DNA of 64,000 nucleotides from NCBI RefSeq assembly GCF_029784155.1, contig NC_073692.1, positions 419,302,352 to 419,366,351 on the forward strand. The letters run 5' to 3'. Positions 46,123-58,319 of this stretch are shown piece by piece. The DNA is from Uranotaenia lowii (Eukaryota; Arthropoda; Insecta; Diptera; Culicidae). Under the pieces are notes generated by a model that was given only the letters and a program-made list of their open reading frames with translations, was not told the DNA's origin and searched no databases. How positions within the stretch are numbered: the stretch's first letter is position 1; each line of letters begins with the position of its first letter. The position numbers and the translations under genes are program-made.

Positions 46123-47165
46123 TCAATATCTGGTTATCAGAGAGTTATCAGAGATTTTACTCGTGAACCAAAAATTACTTGCCAGTTGGTCTGGACGTTT
46201 CGAGCTACTTTTGGCTTTACACTCCTCTTCAGCGGACCTTAAATTAAATTTATTTTTCAATAATATACCATTTTATTATACTATTTTAAACTTACTTAAT
46301 CTAGCGAGCGCCTAAACTACTGTTTGTAGTTATTTGTTTACTTGTTATGTTATATTTACATTTGTCTGTCAGTGTTTAGATCTAAGGTAAAAAAAAGTTG
46401 TAGGCTGTAAAATGTAACCTGCATTATCTCTCACTGGTAAATCAGACAGACTAATTCGTGGGGCGCGTTTTAAGAAGCTTGAATGAACAAGGAAAAAATC
46501 TAGTTTTCCACTGTCATAATCAAAGTTTGAAGGGAAAATATTTTCATTGTGAAGAATAAGAACCATACTACTTATTTTTCCTAATACAAAACAAAATCAA
46601 TGGTAAACCCGGAAAATTTGTAAAGGGTAAATAAATAGGGGACTTTCGACTTTGATGTTCCATTTATAGACCTGGAATCACCAAACCTTTGTGTGAATAA
46701 CAACACATCACTAAGGGTGCAAATTTCTAATTGGGGCGTTATGCAAAACCAATATTGAACATTTCCAACATTTGTGCCAGAATAACGCAAATAAAATACA
46801 AGTTAGCGTACAAAACATAAATCTAGCTATTGTTAAGCTGATAGAGCTGACGAGAAGTGAAAGTGTTTCAGAAATTCATTACAGAAATTTATGTGTTTTC
46901 AATCGTTAGAAAGCTGTAATACTTTTTTATAATATTTAACATTTGATTGAAGATTACATTCTTTATGAATTCGTTTGTTTATTTAAAAAAAAAATCAAAC
47001 TTTTTTAAGGAATGAAAGGAACCAGTTCAGTACCAAAATAGGAACAGTAGATTTTGGAAGTAATAGTTGGAAATTTCGGTCATCCATATCTTTTCAAACC
47101 TTTCAATAAGGGTAGACCTATGTTGAAAATTCTCATTGACACTTGCAGATAAAATCTTGAGTTAC
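46123..47165. other. AT-rich DNA, nothing recognised
   Basis: No supported feature up to the 3' tail of the RTE-like LINE. Confidence 0.4.
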
Positions 47166-47177
47166 TCACTTACTTAC

Positions 47178-48850
47178 TTAATGATCCCGCGCCGATCCTC
47201 CGGTGCATAGGGCCGTGGTAAAAGACCTCCACTGTTGACGATCCGGAGCCAGCGTCTTCACCTGGTCCCAGTCAAGATTCTCGTCGACAGTTCGGATTTC
47301 AGCGGCTAGGCTTCGCCGCCACGAATTTCTGGGTCTGCCTCTTCTTCGATGACCTTCTGGATTCCAATCTAGCGCCTCTCTGCAAATCTCGTTTTCATCT
47401 CTTCGCAGCGTGTGCCCAATCCATCTCCACTTACGTTCCCGAGTCTCGATTTCTAGCGCCTTTTGATGACACCGGCGATGTAGTTCCTCATTCGAGATCC
47501 AGTTGCCAGGCCACCAAGCGCGGATGATATCCCGCAGGCAGCGGTTTACAAATACTTGCAGTTTTTGCGTCGTTACCGCATATGTGCACCAAGTTTCGCA
47601 CCCGTACAGCAATACGGATTTGACGTTTGAGTTGAAGATTCGGATATTTGTCCGTAGAGAGATCTGGCGTGACCGCCAGATGTTTCGGAGACTCGCAAAC
47701 GCAAATCGGGCCTTTCTGATCCGGGTGTCGATGTCTTTCCTGGTACCACCATCAGGCGTTTTCTGGCTACCAAGATACTGGAAGCACTCCACTTTCTCAA
47801 CTTGTTGCCCAGCTACCATGAAACTGGAGGGATTTCCTGTGTTGATCTCCATCGACTTGGTCTTTCCGACATTGACTTTGAGACCTGCTGCCTTGGAACT
47901 TTCGGTGAGGTCGTCGAGTTTGCTCTGCATATCTGGTTGTGTTTGGGCGAGCAAAACAATATCGTCAGCCAGGTCAAGGTCGTTGCTCCATTGTTGAAGG
48001 ATTCCACGGCAGTCCTCGGTTCGGTGCACAGTCAATCGATCCAATGAGAATCTCATCCATTACGATTAGAAAAAGTAGCGGTGATAGAATACATCCTTGT
48101 CTCACTCCAGCAGTTACCGGGATTGGTTCGGACAAGACACCGTCGTGCAAGACCTTGCACGAAAATGCCTCATACTGTGCTTCGATGAGATGGACTAGTT
48201 TCTCTGGGACCCCTCGTCGCCTTAGAGCCGCCCAGATGTTTTCATGGTTAAGTCGGTCGAATGCTTTTTCGAAATCAACGAACACCAGCAGAAAAGAGTC
48301 CTGGAATTCGTTGATTTGTTCCAGTATGATTCGTAGCGTTGTGATGTGGTCCACACATGATCGTCGAGATCGGAATCCAGCTTGTTGCCGTCGGAGTGTA
48401 GCGTCTATTTTCTCCTGGATCCTGTTCAGAATCACTTTGCAGAGTACTTTGAGGGTTGTACAGATCAACGTTATGCCTCGCCAGTTACCGCACTCTGTCA
48501 GGTCTCCTTTCTTCGGGACATTTACGAGGATACCCTGCATCCAGTCGGCCGGGAATGTTGCAGTATCCCAGATGTCAGCGAAAAGACGGTGCAACATTTG
48601 TGCTGATAGGGCAGGGTCGGCTTTCAGCATTTCAGCAGGGATGCAATCGATCCCAGGTGCTTTGTTGGATTTCATGTTTTTGATTGCCGCTTCTATTTTA
48701 GCCAGCGAAGGCGCTTCCGAGTTGACGCCATTTATGCGACTTACTGTTGGCGCTTCGAGCTGCAGATTCTGTTGGCCATCGCTATTCGTGACTCGGAAGA
48801 GTTGTTCGAAGTGCTCAGTCCATCGTTTGAGCTGATCTTGAGTCTTGAAC
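47178..48850 (-). pseudogene. RTE-like LINE reverse transcriptase, 5'-truncated, one frameshift
   Basis: Minus-strand non-LTR reverse transcriptase. It opens inside the region between endonuclease and RT (DQLKRWTEHFEQLFRV near 48840). RT motifs follow in order: MKSNKAPGIDCIPAEMLK; NWRGITLICTTLKVLCK; QAGFRSRRSCVDHI; FVDFEKAFDRLNHENIW; VTAGVRQGCILSPLLF; then a one-base frameshift near 48000; then LADDIVLLAQ (catalytic aspartates present), FQYLGSQKTPDGG and SVLLYGCETW. The C-terminal domain has RKWRWIGHTLRRDEN and RRRGRPRNSWRRSL. The stop at 47178 is followed by a (TAAG)n tail at 47166-47177 and beyond, a tail style typical of RTE elements. Only one break is seen over 1.67 kb, so the copy is fairly young. 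A 3' fragment of the same family lies at 62439-62785. Confidence 0.9.
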
Positions 48851-48851
48851 T

Positions 48852-50055
48852 ATAAATAAATTTCCTGAAAGATATAAACCTCCCGCCCGTTTATGAGAAA
48901 AACATGATAATTTAAAAACCACCGCTTAAAGGGTCCAAAGTGGGACAACTAACCCTGATGAAGAACCGATCAGGATCTTTTTGCCGAAAGTATCAGAACT
49001 TGTGGTTGTTGGCGAATAGATCCTACCATAGGATCTATGGTTGGTAACGTTAGATCTTACTGTCCACTTGATTTACTTTTTCCGGATTTTCGGGATAAAT
49101 TTGGCCTTTCCGGAATCCTGAGGCCTCACTGAACACACTCGCGATAGTTAAATTACAAAACAACCGATTTATTTAAATGAATAATAATATCTTAGGTTCA
49201 ATTTATTGACTTTATAATCTAGACAGCAAAAAAAAGTTTAACGATGGACGATGTAATTTCTGGAGATGATGTAGTATTAGGGATTTCCATTGAAATAATA
49301 CATCTAAACGATGTACACAATGTAAATATGTCGTGTGGTGTAATAAATATCGAAACTTTCTATGTGGTATCGCATCAGTAGTCAATGTTTTCTTCCATTG
49401 ACGTTCAAATTGTATCCATTTCAAAAAGATAGAAACGGATTACGGACCTCAACCGTGTTTGTTTGGATTGTAAGTACTACCAAAATTGAATTAAAATGTA
49501 AGCAAACGTATAGCTTCGAATATAGTTTCCTTATTTTTCATTTTTAGGAAATTTGGCCCATTTCGCATCAGCGGTACAATAATTATCAGATGGTTTCAAA
49601 CAGCCGGATACATCCTGACGATGTAATATTAAGTAACATTTGCGACTCAAGTTATGTGCAGGTATTTGATGTAATTTCACAATAATTTTTATGCTGTGTA
49701 ACTTAGGTGCTACAAAAACTGTTAAATTGCTGAGTAGTGGTTTTCAGATCGCTGCCGAGGATCAACTGCTTCGGATGATCGCTCAAAAATCATCGGATGC
49801 TCTCGGCTACTATTGCTGCTGCTAATGTCCCATCATCGAGTTCGCTCTTCGGGTCCGTTGAGTAGTAGCTCACCTTAGTGAGCTGGTGTAGTGCGGTGTA
49901 GTAGCTGACAGCTTCGATGAACGGGTCGAGGGGCTTTTGTATAAACAATCCCTATGTACGAATAAGGTGTTGAATATCGTCTTATTGATATATTTCATAT
50001 CGCTTAAGCCAAAAGTTAAAAATATGTTTGTATATAGCCTTCACTTTTGTAGGTA
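48852..50055. other. Mixed DNA, nothing firm
   Basis: 48955-48991 contains CTGATGAAGAACC and, 26 bp on, GCCGAAAG; compare the CTGANGA...GAAAC motifs elsewhere in the window. 49740-49940 is GC-richer. No gene supported. Confidence 0.35.
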
Positions 50056-50058
50056 GGT

Positions 50059-51370
50059 GAACATGCTCTATAATGTCCCATCTAAGCGAATCGCCAATTT
50101 GCCTTGTTTTCCATGAACATTTCGTGTAAAAAAAGTTTTTTCTACAAATGCCAATATTTTTTTTTCATTACTTAAAATCACTTAACTGCTCCAAAAACTT
50201 AAGTTTTTAAAACCTTATCAAAAGCCACGTAGCTAAACTGTGTTGCAAATTTACGCCGGTGTGTATCCAATATGCGCCATAGAAACGAACACACCCGAAA
50301 ACATCCAAAGACCGAAAACACACCAATAATTAAAGTCTTTTTGACTAAAAAAAAACTATCAGAATGGACTAAATGAAATGGAAAAAAATCAAAGAGAATA
50401 TTTTTAGACTGAATTATTCCTAAGAAGCCGTTTCTATACTTTTTAGTAATTTTCAATGATAATTTGCCGCTTTGACGCGTTAGTTCGAACGCATGGGCCT
50501 TGATAAAATATACCTACCCATAAAAAGCATATTTTAGTGAGTTCAGTAGGAGTTTTTAACACTACATCGAAGTATTGTCTCTTTAATTTTTTTTCGCTAG
50601 ATGACACCTTATTGAAAGTGTATTAAAACATTCATCAAAATATAGAAAAAAATGAATTGTTAATTTTTCACAAATCAGGGGCATTTTCAGAAAAAAAATA
50701 ATAAGGGAACATGCTCTATTATGCCCTATCTAAGCGAATTATAAATATGCCAGGTATTCCGTGAAAATTTCGAGTGAAAAACGAGTGAACTCGTTGAAGA
50801 AAAGTCTTTTCTACAAATGCCAATAATTTTTCATTATTTAAAATCACTTAACTGCTCAAAAGCTTTTTTTTTTAAACCCTCATCAAAAGCCACAGAACTA
50901 AACTGTATGGCTAATTTGCGCCGGTGTGTATTCAATACGGGCCGTAGAGCCAAACATTCTCGAAAACAGCCGAAGACCAAAAACACACCAATACTCAAAG
51001 ACTTTATGACCGGAAAGAAAAAACAAAATGGACTATATGAAATTTAGAAAACATTCAAAGTTGATTTATTTGGGCTGAATTATTCTTGAGAAGTGGTTTT
51101 AACACTTTTTGTTTATTTCAATGAAAATTGACCGTTTTGAAAAATAATGCTATTATCAGCATTTTGTGGGTGGCGCGTTATAACGAACGCAAGGGTCGTG
51201 ATTAAACATACCAATTAAAGCATATTTTAGCGAATTTAGTGTGATTTTCTGACATCAAATCATAATTTAGATTAATCTCTACCGATGAATCATGTAATAT
51301 TTTTTCTTATTTATTTTTCTTTGCTAAATGAAACCTTATTGAAAGTGTCTTGAAATCAGTGATTAAAATC
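50059..51370 (+). repeat. Diverged tandem duplication, two units of about 590 and 660 bp
   Basis: Unit 1 starts at 50059 and unit 2 at 50707, both with GAACATGCTCTAT. Shared landmarks in order are TTTTCTACAAATGCCAATA, AAAATCACTTAACTGCTC, CATCAAAAGCCAC-type, GCCGGTGTGTAT, AAAACACACCAATA, GAATTATTC, GCATATTTTAG and CCTTATTGAAAGTGT. Unit 2 carries about 80 extra bases. Both are non-coding. Divergence is considerable, so the duplication is old, or these are two insertions of one family. Confidence 0.75.
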
Positions 51371-51988
51371 CTCACCAATTTTCTCATCAGAGGCTCTCAA
51401 AATACACGCTTTGAGGCCTCGCATAGCAGTACAGGAGACGATACATATACATTCATTCAAACCTCCCCCCATGAGGAGGATCTGCTCTGAGAGACACTAT
51501 TCGTTTGCTGCCCCGAACGAACTCTCTCAACGTTCGGTTGCTACATGATGCATGAAGAAGACGAGGCACACATACTCATTTACGTTATTGAATTTGATGG
51601 ACTCAAGCCGATAGCTGTCGTTGAGGAGAATACCTATCTTCAACCTCGCCGCAAAGGTTGAGGAACAACGACAACAACCGAACTTAATGCATTGCGTAGG
51701 CCCGCAACGTATGGAGCAAGGAGGGAGGAGGAAAAAGAAACGAAAACACTAGCTGCCTGCGCGCGGTTGCTGTGCAATAATAGCAACAGCAGAAAAATCT
51801 CGGGTATTCGATCCAGGCACAAACGAAGAGACTTGGGTTTGCTGTGCGTTTTGAATTCGGTTCCCTCAAGAATGTAACAGGAGATGAGTGAGAGACATTC
51901 GTTTGGTTTTTTGGATTCGCTGCCTCGAATGTATTGCTTCGTGAAGGCGGGCCATGTTGAGAGCGTATGCATCATCGGTTTTCTTTTT
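51371..51988. other. GC-richer unannotated DNA
   Basis: A GC-richer block with short inverted motifs (CAACCTCGCCGCAAAGGTTG at 51640 is itself palindromic). Frames on both strands, up to 111 codons, have no recognisable similarity. Confidence 0.35.
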
Positions 51989-52311
51989 CTTCTCGATTTT
52001 CGGTTGATTTTTCTCGGTGATTTTAAAAATAACTTCCATTTAGTTTACGTTTCGGTTTACTTTATTTAAAATTTTCAACCATCTTCAGAACTGTTTAAAT
52101 AACGGAAAAAGCAGCAGGCGTATAATAGCTTTAGTGTAAGAAGATATTTTTTAAATTTTTAATTGATAAGTTAATTTTTTATTTTTTTTTTCCGTTATTT
52201 AAACAGTTCTGAAGATGGTTGAAAATTTTAAATAAAGTAAACCGAAACGTAAACTAAATGGAAGTTATTTTTTTTAAAATCACCGAGAAAAATCAACCGA
52301 AAATCGAGAAG
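51989..52311. repeat. Long hairpin (foldback), about 122-bp arms, each with a CTGAAGA...GAAAC motif
   Basis: The left arm (51989-52110) is the near-perfect reverse complement of the right arm (52187-52311), with a 76-bp AT-rich loop. The right arm reads CAGTTCTGAAGATGGTTGAA, then AAACCGAAACGTAAACTAAA, then AAAATCACCGAG. Transcribed either way it would give a long double-stranded RNA. The arm sequence is related to 58320-58400 (CTGAGGATGGCTGAAGG, GGCCGAAACGTC, AATTCACCGA), so it belongs to a dispersed family. Confidence 0.8.
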
Positions 52312-53538
52312 ATAAAAGGAACGGTGACCGAAACCCAGTTTTTTATCATCGGTTTTGTCGTTTTCGCTGCTTCAAAGCAATCTTTGCTTCCGAGTAAAGC
52401 GTTGAGCGAGAGAAGGTTGATCAATTCATTCTCAACCCAATACAACCACTGCTTGAAATATATATCGAGATGACGAAAAAACTAAATTGTGAAATTGTCA
52501 TCAGGGCATTTTAAGGGAAAAAAACACACTTGCCACGGCCAATCTCAGCATTAAAATAAAATTGGTAGTATTTTACACACTAAAAAATTATGATAAAAAT
52601 TATAATTAAAAATGAACTTTCCCCCTGAAGGCTGTTTTTTTCGAATTTCATGCGATGATTTTATAATGTAAATGAAAAGTGTAGGAAAGTTTGTTGAGAA
52701 AGCCGTAAAAAGTTATTACTCTAGTTTATAATGTGTTGTAGTTACGTTGATTCTCCAATGATAAACCGCTTCTTCATAGTTTCCTTAACCTTATGCGGTA
52801 CCAAAGAAGGCTATCGTTACTCAATAAAATTACAAATTACAAATTACAAAATAAACAAACAAAAATTTTTGCTGGGGAGTTTTGAACATTTGCGGGCACA
52901 AGAAAGAATAATAAAGCTTTTTTTTATTTCACTATTCGTAGCGGTCAAATTATCCGGCTGTCTTATTACAAATAATTTAAGTACTGCAGTGTCAAAGTGC
53001 AATATTTGAAGTGCTGGTTTTGATTGAGTTAGAAGTCTTTTAATGCTGTTGGTTCTGATTTGAAAAAAAATGAGGCGTTAATGACTGATTCATTGGATTT
53101 CTCTTTGCTCACTTGGTGTAAATTTGTGTTTGGTTTACTAAGTTTGAAGTGAATTTTTAAGAAACTGAAAAGAAAAGGGATTGAAAGTTTCTTTTACTTC
53201 AGTAATGAAAATGTAAATCTGTGAATTATGTTAGAAAAACGTGATAATGCAAAAACATGTTTGGACATGAATCAAGCAGCAAACTTCGGCACGAATATAG
53301 ATCGCAGCAAGCGAGGAACGCCAAACACGAAAAGGTGGAAAGCAACAACAAAACCCTGGTAAGAGCATTCCACTTTCACTCATGAATGAGTTATTAAAAT
53401 TTTTGTTATTTTTTCAATATTTTCTTCACATTTCATTAATGTACCGTCATGCATTGAAGGGTTATTAAGAATGTAAGATTAGTAAGAAGGCAAGAAGGCA
53501 AGATTGCTGCCGAATTTATTATAATATCATTTCATATA
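52312..53538. other. AT-rich DNA, nothing recognised
   Basis: No supported feature. The 92-codon frame at 52731-53009 has no recognisable family. Confidence 0.35.
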
Positions 53539-53540
53539 TA

Positions 53541-55307
53541 CAGGGTGCTAAGGTTGTACTCCATTTTCCCGAAAACCATTGCCCAGAATGAAAAATCACT
53601 AGAATTTCAATCACCAGAAATTCACTTCCCCAGAATTTTTTTCCAGAATGCAGAATTTCCCATAAAAAAATTTACCAGAATTAACCATTTCCCAGAAAAA
53701 TTTTCGCCAGAATTGCCATTTCCCAGAAAATTTAATATATTTATCCAACCTGAAATTCAAAAAATTCAAATGGATTTTCTCCACAAAAATTGGGTTCCCA
53801 TAACACTATTCTTTTGCGACAAAGCCGCCGAAGCTCCCAAATCCGAGGTGGACGCCGACCCGCCGTCGGAAGCGGCGGCCCTAATACATTGGTCTAGGTC
53901 TGCCGGGACTTCCTAGGTCTGCGTGAAAGCTAGGGGTGTTCTCTTGGCCCCGTCCGCCACGCGACAGCGTGAAGGCCAAAAAGTCCTTCAAGTTTGAACG
54001 CGCAGCGTGAGGAGTCAGATACCAAAACGGTTTTTTAAAGGACCATGGTTAGCACTTAATCAATTAAAGTACCCAAACCATAAACAAAGCACAATATTAG
54101 TTCTAAAATAAATTTAGTTGGAAAATTTTAAACCTGTAGATTTATTTAAAAAATCATTTTGAAAAAATAAATTTCATTCATTCAGAATTCATTAGAAAAA
54201 AAAACAAATAAAAATACTTAAGGAAAAAATTTGGAATTTGTGCCATTCTGGGAAATGTTTCATTCTAGGGAGAAAAATTCTGGGAAATGGTTCATTCTAA
54301 GAAAAAATTTCTGGTAAATGGTGCATTCTGGAGATTTTTTTTCTCGGAAATGGTTCATTCTGGGGTTTGATTTCGGGTATATGTCATTCTGGGAATAATT
54401 CATTCTGGGCAAAAGTTTTCGGGTAAATGGGATACAATCGGGTGCTAAATAATTTCGAATACAAATTTAAATAACGATAATTTAAAACCAACTGAACAAA
54501 ATAATTTTTTTTCTCAAATGGAAAGGTAATTTAATAATAGCCAATCACACCTTTTGTTTTGGAAAAAATTTACTTTAAACCAATTATATTTATGAGCCCC
54601 AGCGGTTTGTCAAGTCCACTGTACGCGGCACGCTCCTCTATGGTTGAAATTTCGTTCCACATAAGAATGCTGACGATTTTTATATAGAGTTAAAATAGGT
54701 TTCCCATATTTGTTTAATCTCAACAACATGTAAGATATTACTAACCAGTCCAAGAGATATATTTGAAGGGCAAGACACTTTTCATTTTGAGCCATACTTT
54801 TCAAGAACCTGTATTATTCTGTGTAAAATGGCCTATAAAAATGAACACTACATGCAAAATTTGCAAAAAAAATCCATTAATTACCAGTTTAAACTTACAA
54901 CAATTAATTTCCAATGTTAACTTACAACAAAGTTACACAAGCACATATTTAATGGTTTTCATCTATTTATGATGTAGAATAGTTCTATTCTCCATCACAT
55001 GGATAGGCTTTTTGATGAAAATCAGCTAGCACATAGCTACTTTTCCGACATTTCACACATAATACGAAAAAATAGATTTTATATGAGACAAGTTTAGAAT
55101 TCTGTACTTGTTAGTTATTGACAACATCAATGATTATAAGAATTGGACCAATGGAGACATATTAGATGACCTGTGAACTATTTATTTTGGTCAATAAATT
55201 GGATTTTTCGTCTGTACCAGTACTTTTGATGTGAAAAGGCTGCTATATGCTACGGTTTTACCAAAACATTTGGTTAAAAAGTGTCTTCAAACTTATTGCA
55301 CACCCTG
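53541..55307. mobile_element. Mariner-type MITE split by a MULE-type element
   Basis: TA at 53539-53540 and 55308-55309 brackets tips CAGGGTGCTAAATAATTTCG (left, rejoined across the inner insertion) and, on the opposite strand, CAGGGTGTGCAATAAGTTTG (right). CAGGGTG tips with a TA target are typical of Tc1/mariner elements. The body left after removing 53552-54439 and one target copy is about 870 bp, too short for an intact transposase. A 64-codon minus-strand frame at 54610-54804 may be a remnant but is not recognisable. Confidence 0.72.
53552..54439. mobile_element. MULE-type non-autonomous element with minisatellite-like long terminal inverted repeats
   Basis: GGGTGCTAA occurs directly at 53543-53551 and 54440-54448, a 9-bp target duplication as in Mutator-like elements. 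The left end GGTTGTACTCCATTTTCCCG matches, on the other strand, the right end GATTGTATCCCATTTACCCG. Both continue with GAAAAC and GCCCAGAATGA. Inward, each arm (about 190-200 bp) is a run of degenerate CCATTTCCCAGAAT-type units, inverted between arms. The centre (53810-54020) is unusually GC-rich with GCCGCCG/CGGCGGC motifs. The insertion sits 11 bp inside the left tip of the mariner-type MITE. Confidence 0.82.
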
Positions 55308-55309
55308 TA

Positions 55310-55375
55310 CATGTATTTATAAAACGACCAATCTCTTAGCAGCTTAGCTGATATATAGAGAAGGTTCGGGCCTAT
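55310..55375. mobile_element. Left stub of a second GCGCAT-family MITE
   Basis: The last bases (AGAGAAGGTTCGGGCCTAT, ending 55375) are the start of the MITE that resumes after 57375. They correspond to the GGGGAGAGGCGGGTTAT end of the copy at 20473. Confidence 0.5.
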
Positions 55376-57375
55376 GCTTATGCTTATGCTTATGATACGT
55401 ACACAGCCAGATCTTGTCAGCATCCCGGTGAGTAGTAAAAGTACATTTACTACTCATCTTAACTTGGCCGGGCCCACTGTGCAGTATTGGACGCAGAGAC
55501 AACTGGAACAAAGGGAGGAAGAAACGTGGACAACAGTACCATACGTTTCCATGACTATAAGTGAAATTTCAACGTTGGGAGCACATATGCTAAATTTCTG
55601 TGCTCCTTGATGGTGGTCCGTGTGACTTCGTCCTTCTGTGGATGGAAATGATGTTTTTCTGCACAGAAATCCAAAACCCCATAGTATAGTTAATGATTTT
55701 ACAAATTTCCTTATTTTCATTACTAAAAAATTTACAGTATTGCTTTTGCTTCAATGTTAATAAAAATTTAGAGTTTTGGATTTCGATGCACAATCATTTC
55801 TGGTCTTTGACCTTGGATATAGCGCCTTTGCTCGCTCTTGAAAAGAATCATTGAAAGAACAAAAAAATATAATTAGTGTAAGCATCCCCCCCCCCTCCCC
55901 ATCGAAAAAAAAAAATATTTCAAAAGTATTCATGGTATTAAAGTAGAATATTAGTTTTTATGATAGCTATTCTATGATTTATTCATATTTATTTATTTGA
56001 GTGCAAGATAAAGATGTTGATTTCGATTTTTCGTTGAATGGTGTTGAATGTTTCTTTTCTAATAACCTGTAAAAAGTCAAAAATACCGAAAAACAGAAAT
56101 TCTACTGTTTTTTTTTTGTATTTCTATTATAATAAAATTGTTTATTATTTAACTCTTTCCGAGGCTTAGATGATTTATCAGCTGCTTTTCTTTTTTTCTG
56201 AGCCGAGAAGGCATTCATATTCAACACCATAAGCGCGAGACAGAGATACAACATTACGAAGTCTTTAAGAAAGTGCCACAGAGAAAAAAAAGCTCTATCC
56301 CTCTCTGTTTGACTGGTACAGTATGAAAAAATTACCACAGCTCCAATCCCACAATGAAGAAGGTCAAACTTAAAACTCCAATGAATTAAATTAAATAGAA
56401 AGAATATACTTAGCCTTCCAGCCGCTTCCGTAACCTTTTCCCGACAACTCTAAGAAGATTTGATCGAAGCAATCCTTTTCCATTTCTGCCCATTCCTCTA
56501 GCTTCCAGATTTTACAGCCACTGTTATCCATTCTCAACTATGTCCCTTCCCCCCTCACTTCCACAACATTGCCACTGTAGTTCGAACTGCTGTTTTTTTC
56601 CTAATTTTAAATATCGCGCACCTTCACCAACCGAAATACTTCAATTTCACTTTTTCCAATTCACCAATATCCAATTTCATAGCACTTTGCCAACCGATTT
56701 CGGACGCGCCCGTTCAACGGTTCAGCAGAACAAGGGTGTTGGGAAAAAAATCGACCACTCTCCTGGGAGCTCACGATCACTCCTACTTGATACGAATTGT
56801 AACTTCAACTTTTGAAAACATCTTCAAACCAGGGATTCAAAAGTTTTACAACACGCAACACATGCCAAATCTCATAATTCTTTTGGCAAAAGAATTCTCC
56901 GGAAATACGACACAACTTTTAATCTTGTTCTACGCTCTTATGAATGGGCTGAAAAAAAAAAAATCACAGCTATCGGCCTTTAATTCTGATTTACTATATA
57001 CGGTTGCACAAATCCGCGGGATATCCGTTATCTGTTTACTTTTTCAAAACTTTCCGAAAGTTTCACTTTTAAAATTGAAAATTGACAAAATTTTCACGAA
57101 CGAAGAAAAAACGCGTGCGCTGCCATCCTCATTTCGGGGTGCGCACTTGAATTGAAAGGAAACTTATCATGATCGAAACACAACTTCAGGCTTCTCATCG
57201 AGGTTTCAATAAAGCTAAAAGTATTAAAAACACATAGGAAACTTCTGTCGAGCACTTATACAAAGATATTCCACTTTTAAACTTCAAATTTCCAAATTAA
57301 ACGATACTTGAATTAAATTTTTGGCAGAGAGAAAGAAAAACGCGTCCTTCGCCAGAAAGTCATGGCTTACTCCTC
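55376..57375 (-). mobile_element. 2,000-bp LINE-type insertion with 21-bp target duplication
   Basis: A 21-bp direct repeat beginning ATAGAGAAGGTTCGGGCC occurs at 55355-55375 and 57376-57396 and brackets exactly 2,000 bp. Read on the minus strand the insert ends in CATAAGCATAAGCATAAGC, a short-unit 3' tail typical of LINEs, preceded by ACAGTGGGCCCGGCCAAG. A long target duplication with a tandem tail on one side indicates target-primed insertion. I cannot find reverse transcriptase motifs in either strand, so it is a decayed, deleted or non-autonomous LINE derivative. Confidence 0.7.
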
Positions 57376-57396
57376 ATAGAGAAGGTTCGGGCCTAT

Positions 57397-58045
57397 TAAG
57401 CAAAACACTGATTTAATCAAATATCACATCGAATATGTGTACAAAAACTATATACACATGTGCAGGCATCTGTTTTCTATACATTGGAGTAATTTTTATG
57501 TTAAAATTTCCTTCCATTTTCGAGAAAACGATTTTATTATAAGTGTTGTCTAAAATGCCGAACCTCAAACCGTGCGGGCTAAATGCGCCTATTTATGTTT
57601 TGGACAAAATTTCTGTTTTTTTGGCAATATTTCCGAAAAATTTCATTAAAACAGCTAGAAAGTAATAATTTTCGTACGACAAAGCTGAAGTTTTATAAAA
57701 ATCTATGTGTATATTATAATTTTATGGAATAAAACAAAAGTTAGAGTTGCCATACTATGGAGGCAGTTCATCCATGAGAAAAACTTTATCAAATCTGTTT
57801 TTAGATCTTCAATTCTCTCTTAAGATGATATTCAGAGCTTAGATTTGAAGGTTCAATGATAAAATCATTAAGTAATTCTATTTAACCTGTTATTTTAGGA
57901 TGGAGGCATTTTACAAACATGATGGGGGCATAAAAAACACTTCATTATTCCACTATATAATCATTATTAAACCTCCACAAAAGCTGATTTATGTTTAATT
58001 TCTTAAGTTCATTTGAGTAAGAAACAAAAACCATCCTAGTTTTTG
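57397..58045. mobile_element. GCGCAT-family MITE, copy 2 (continued)
   Basis: ATTAAGCAAAACACTGATT, GCATCTGTTTTCTATAC, TTTTATGTTAAAATT and GGGCTAAATGCGCCTATTTA follow the order seen in copy 1 at 20507-20710. The right end is not resolved. Confidence 0.65.
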
Positions 58046-58050
58046 ATTTA

Positions 58051-58150
58051 AGGCGGCATCCATAAATTACGTAACGCAAAAATGCACTTTTTTGACCTCT
58101 CCCCCCCCGTATGTCACGAATCGTAACGCTTCGACGTATGAAAATAAATA
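58051..58150. repeat. Short dispersed-type repeat (CATAAATTACGTAACGC ... CTCCCCCC ... CGTAACGC)
   Basis: GGCGGCATCCATAAATTACG then TAACGC at the left, a CTCCCCCCCC tract in the middle and GTCACGAATCGTAACGC at the right. This motif order is common in arthropod non-coding repeats as I remember them. Only one copy is in the window. Confidence 0.4.
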
Positions 58151-58319
58151 CTGATTTTCGAAAGTCAAAAAAAGATTTTAACCTAAAATCAAGTAAGACA
58201 GCCGTTCAGGAAGCACGCGGCGATACAAATCGTAAGTGCAAAAGTGCAGTGAAATTGTGATGGAATATTGTGAAGAATTTTTTGTATTAATTTAAGTTTT
58301 TTGTTTATAATATAGTTTT

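Noticed and set aside
47939..48835. A 298-codon plus-strand frame
   Set aside because: It is the antisense shadow of the minus-strand RTE-like reverse transcriptase, which has clear RT motifs.
47154..48856. TCTTGA as target duplication of the RTE-like copy
   Set aside because: Too short and imperfect to separate from chance in AT-rich DNA.
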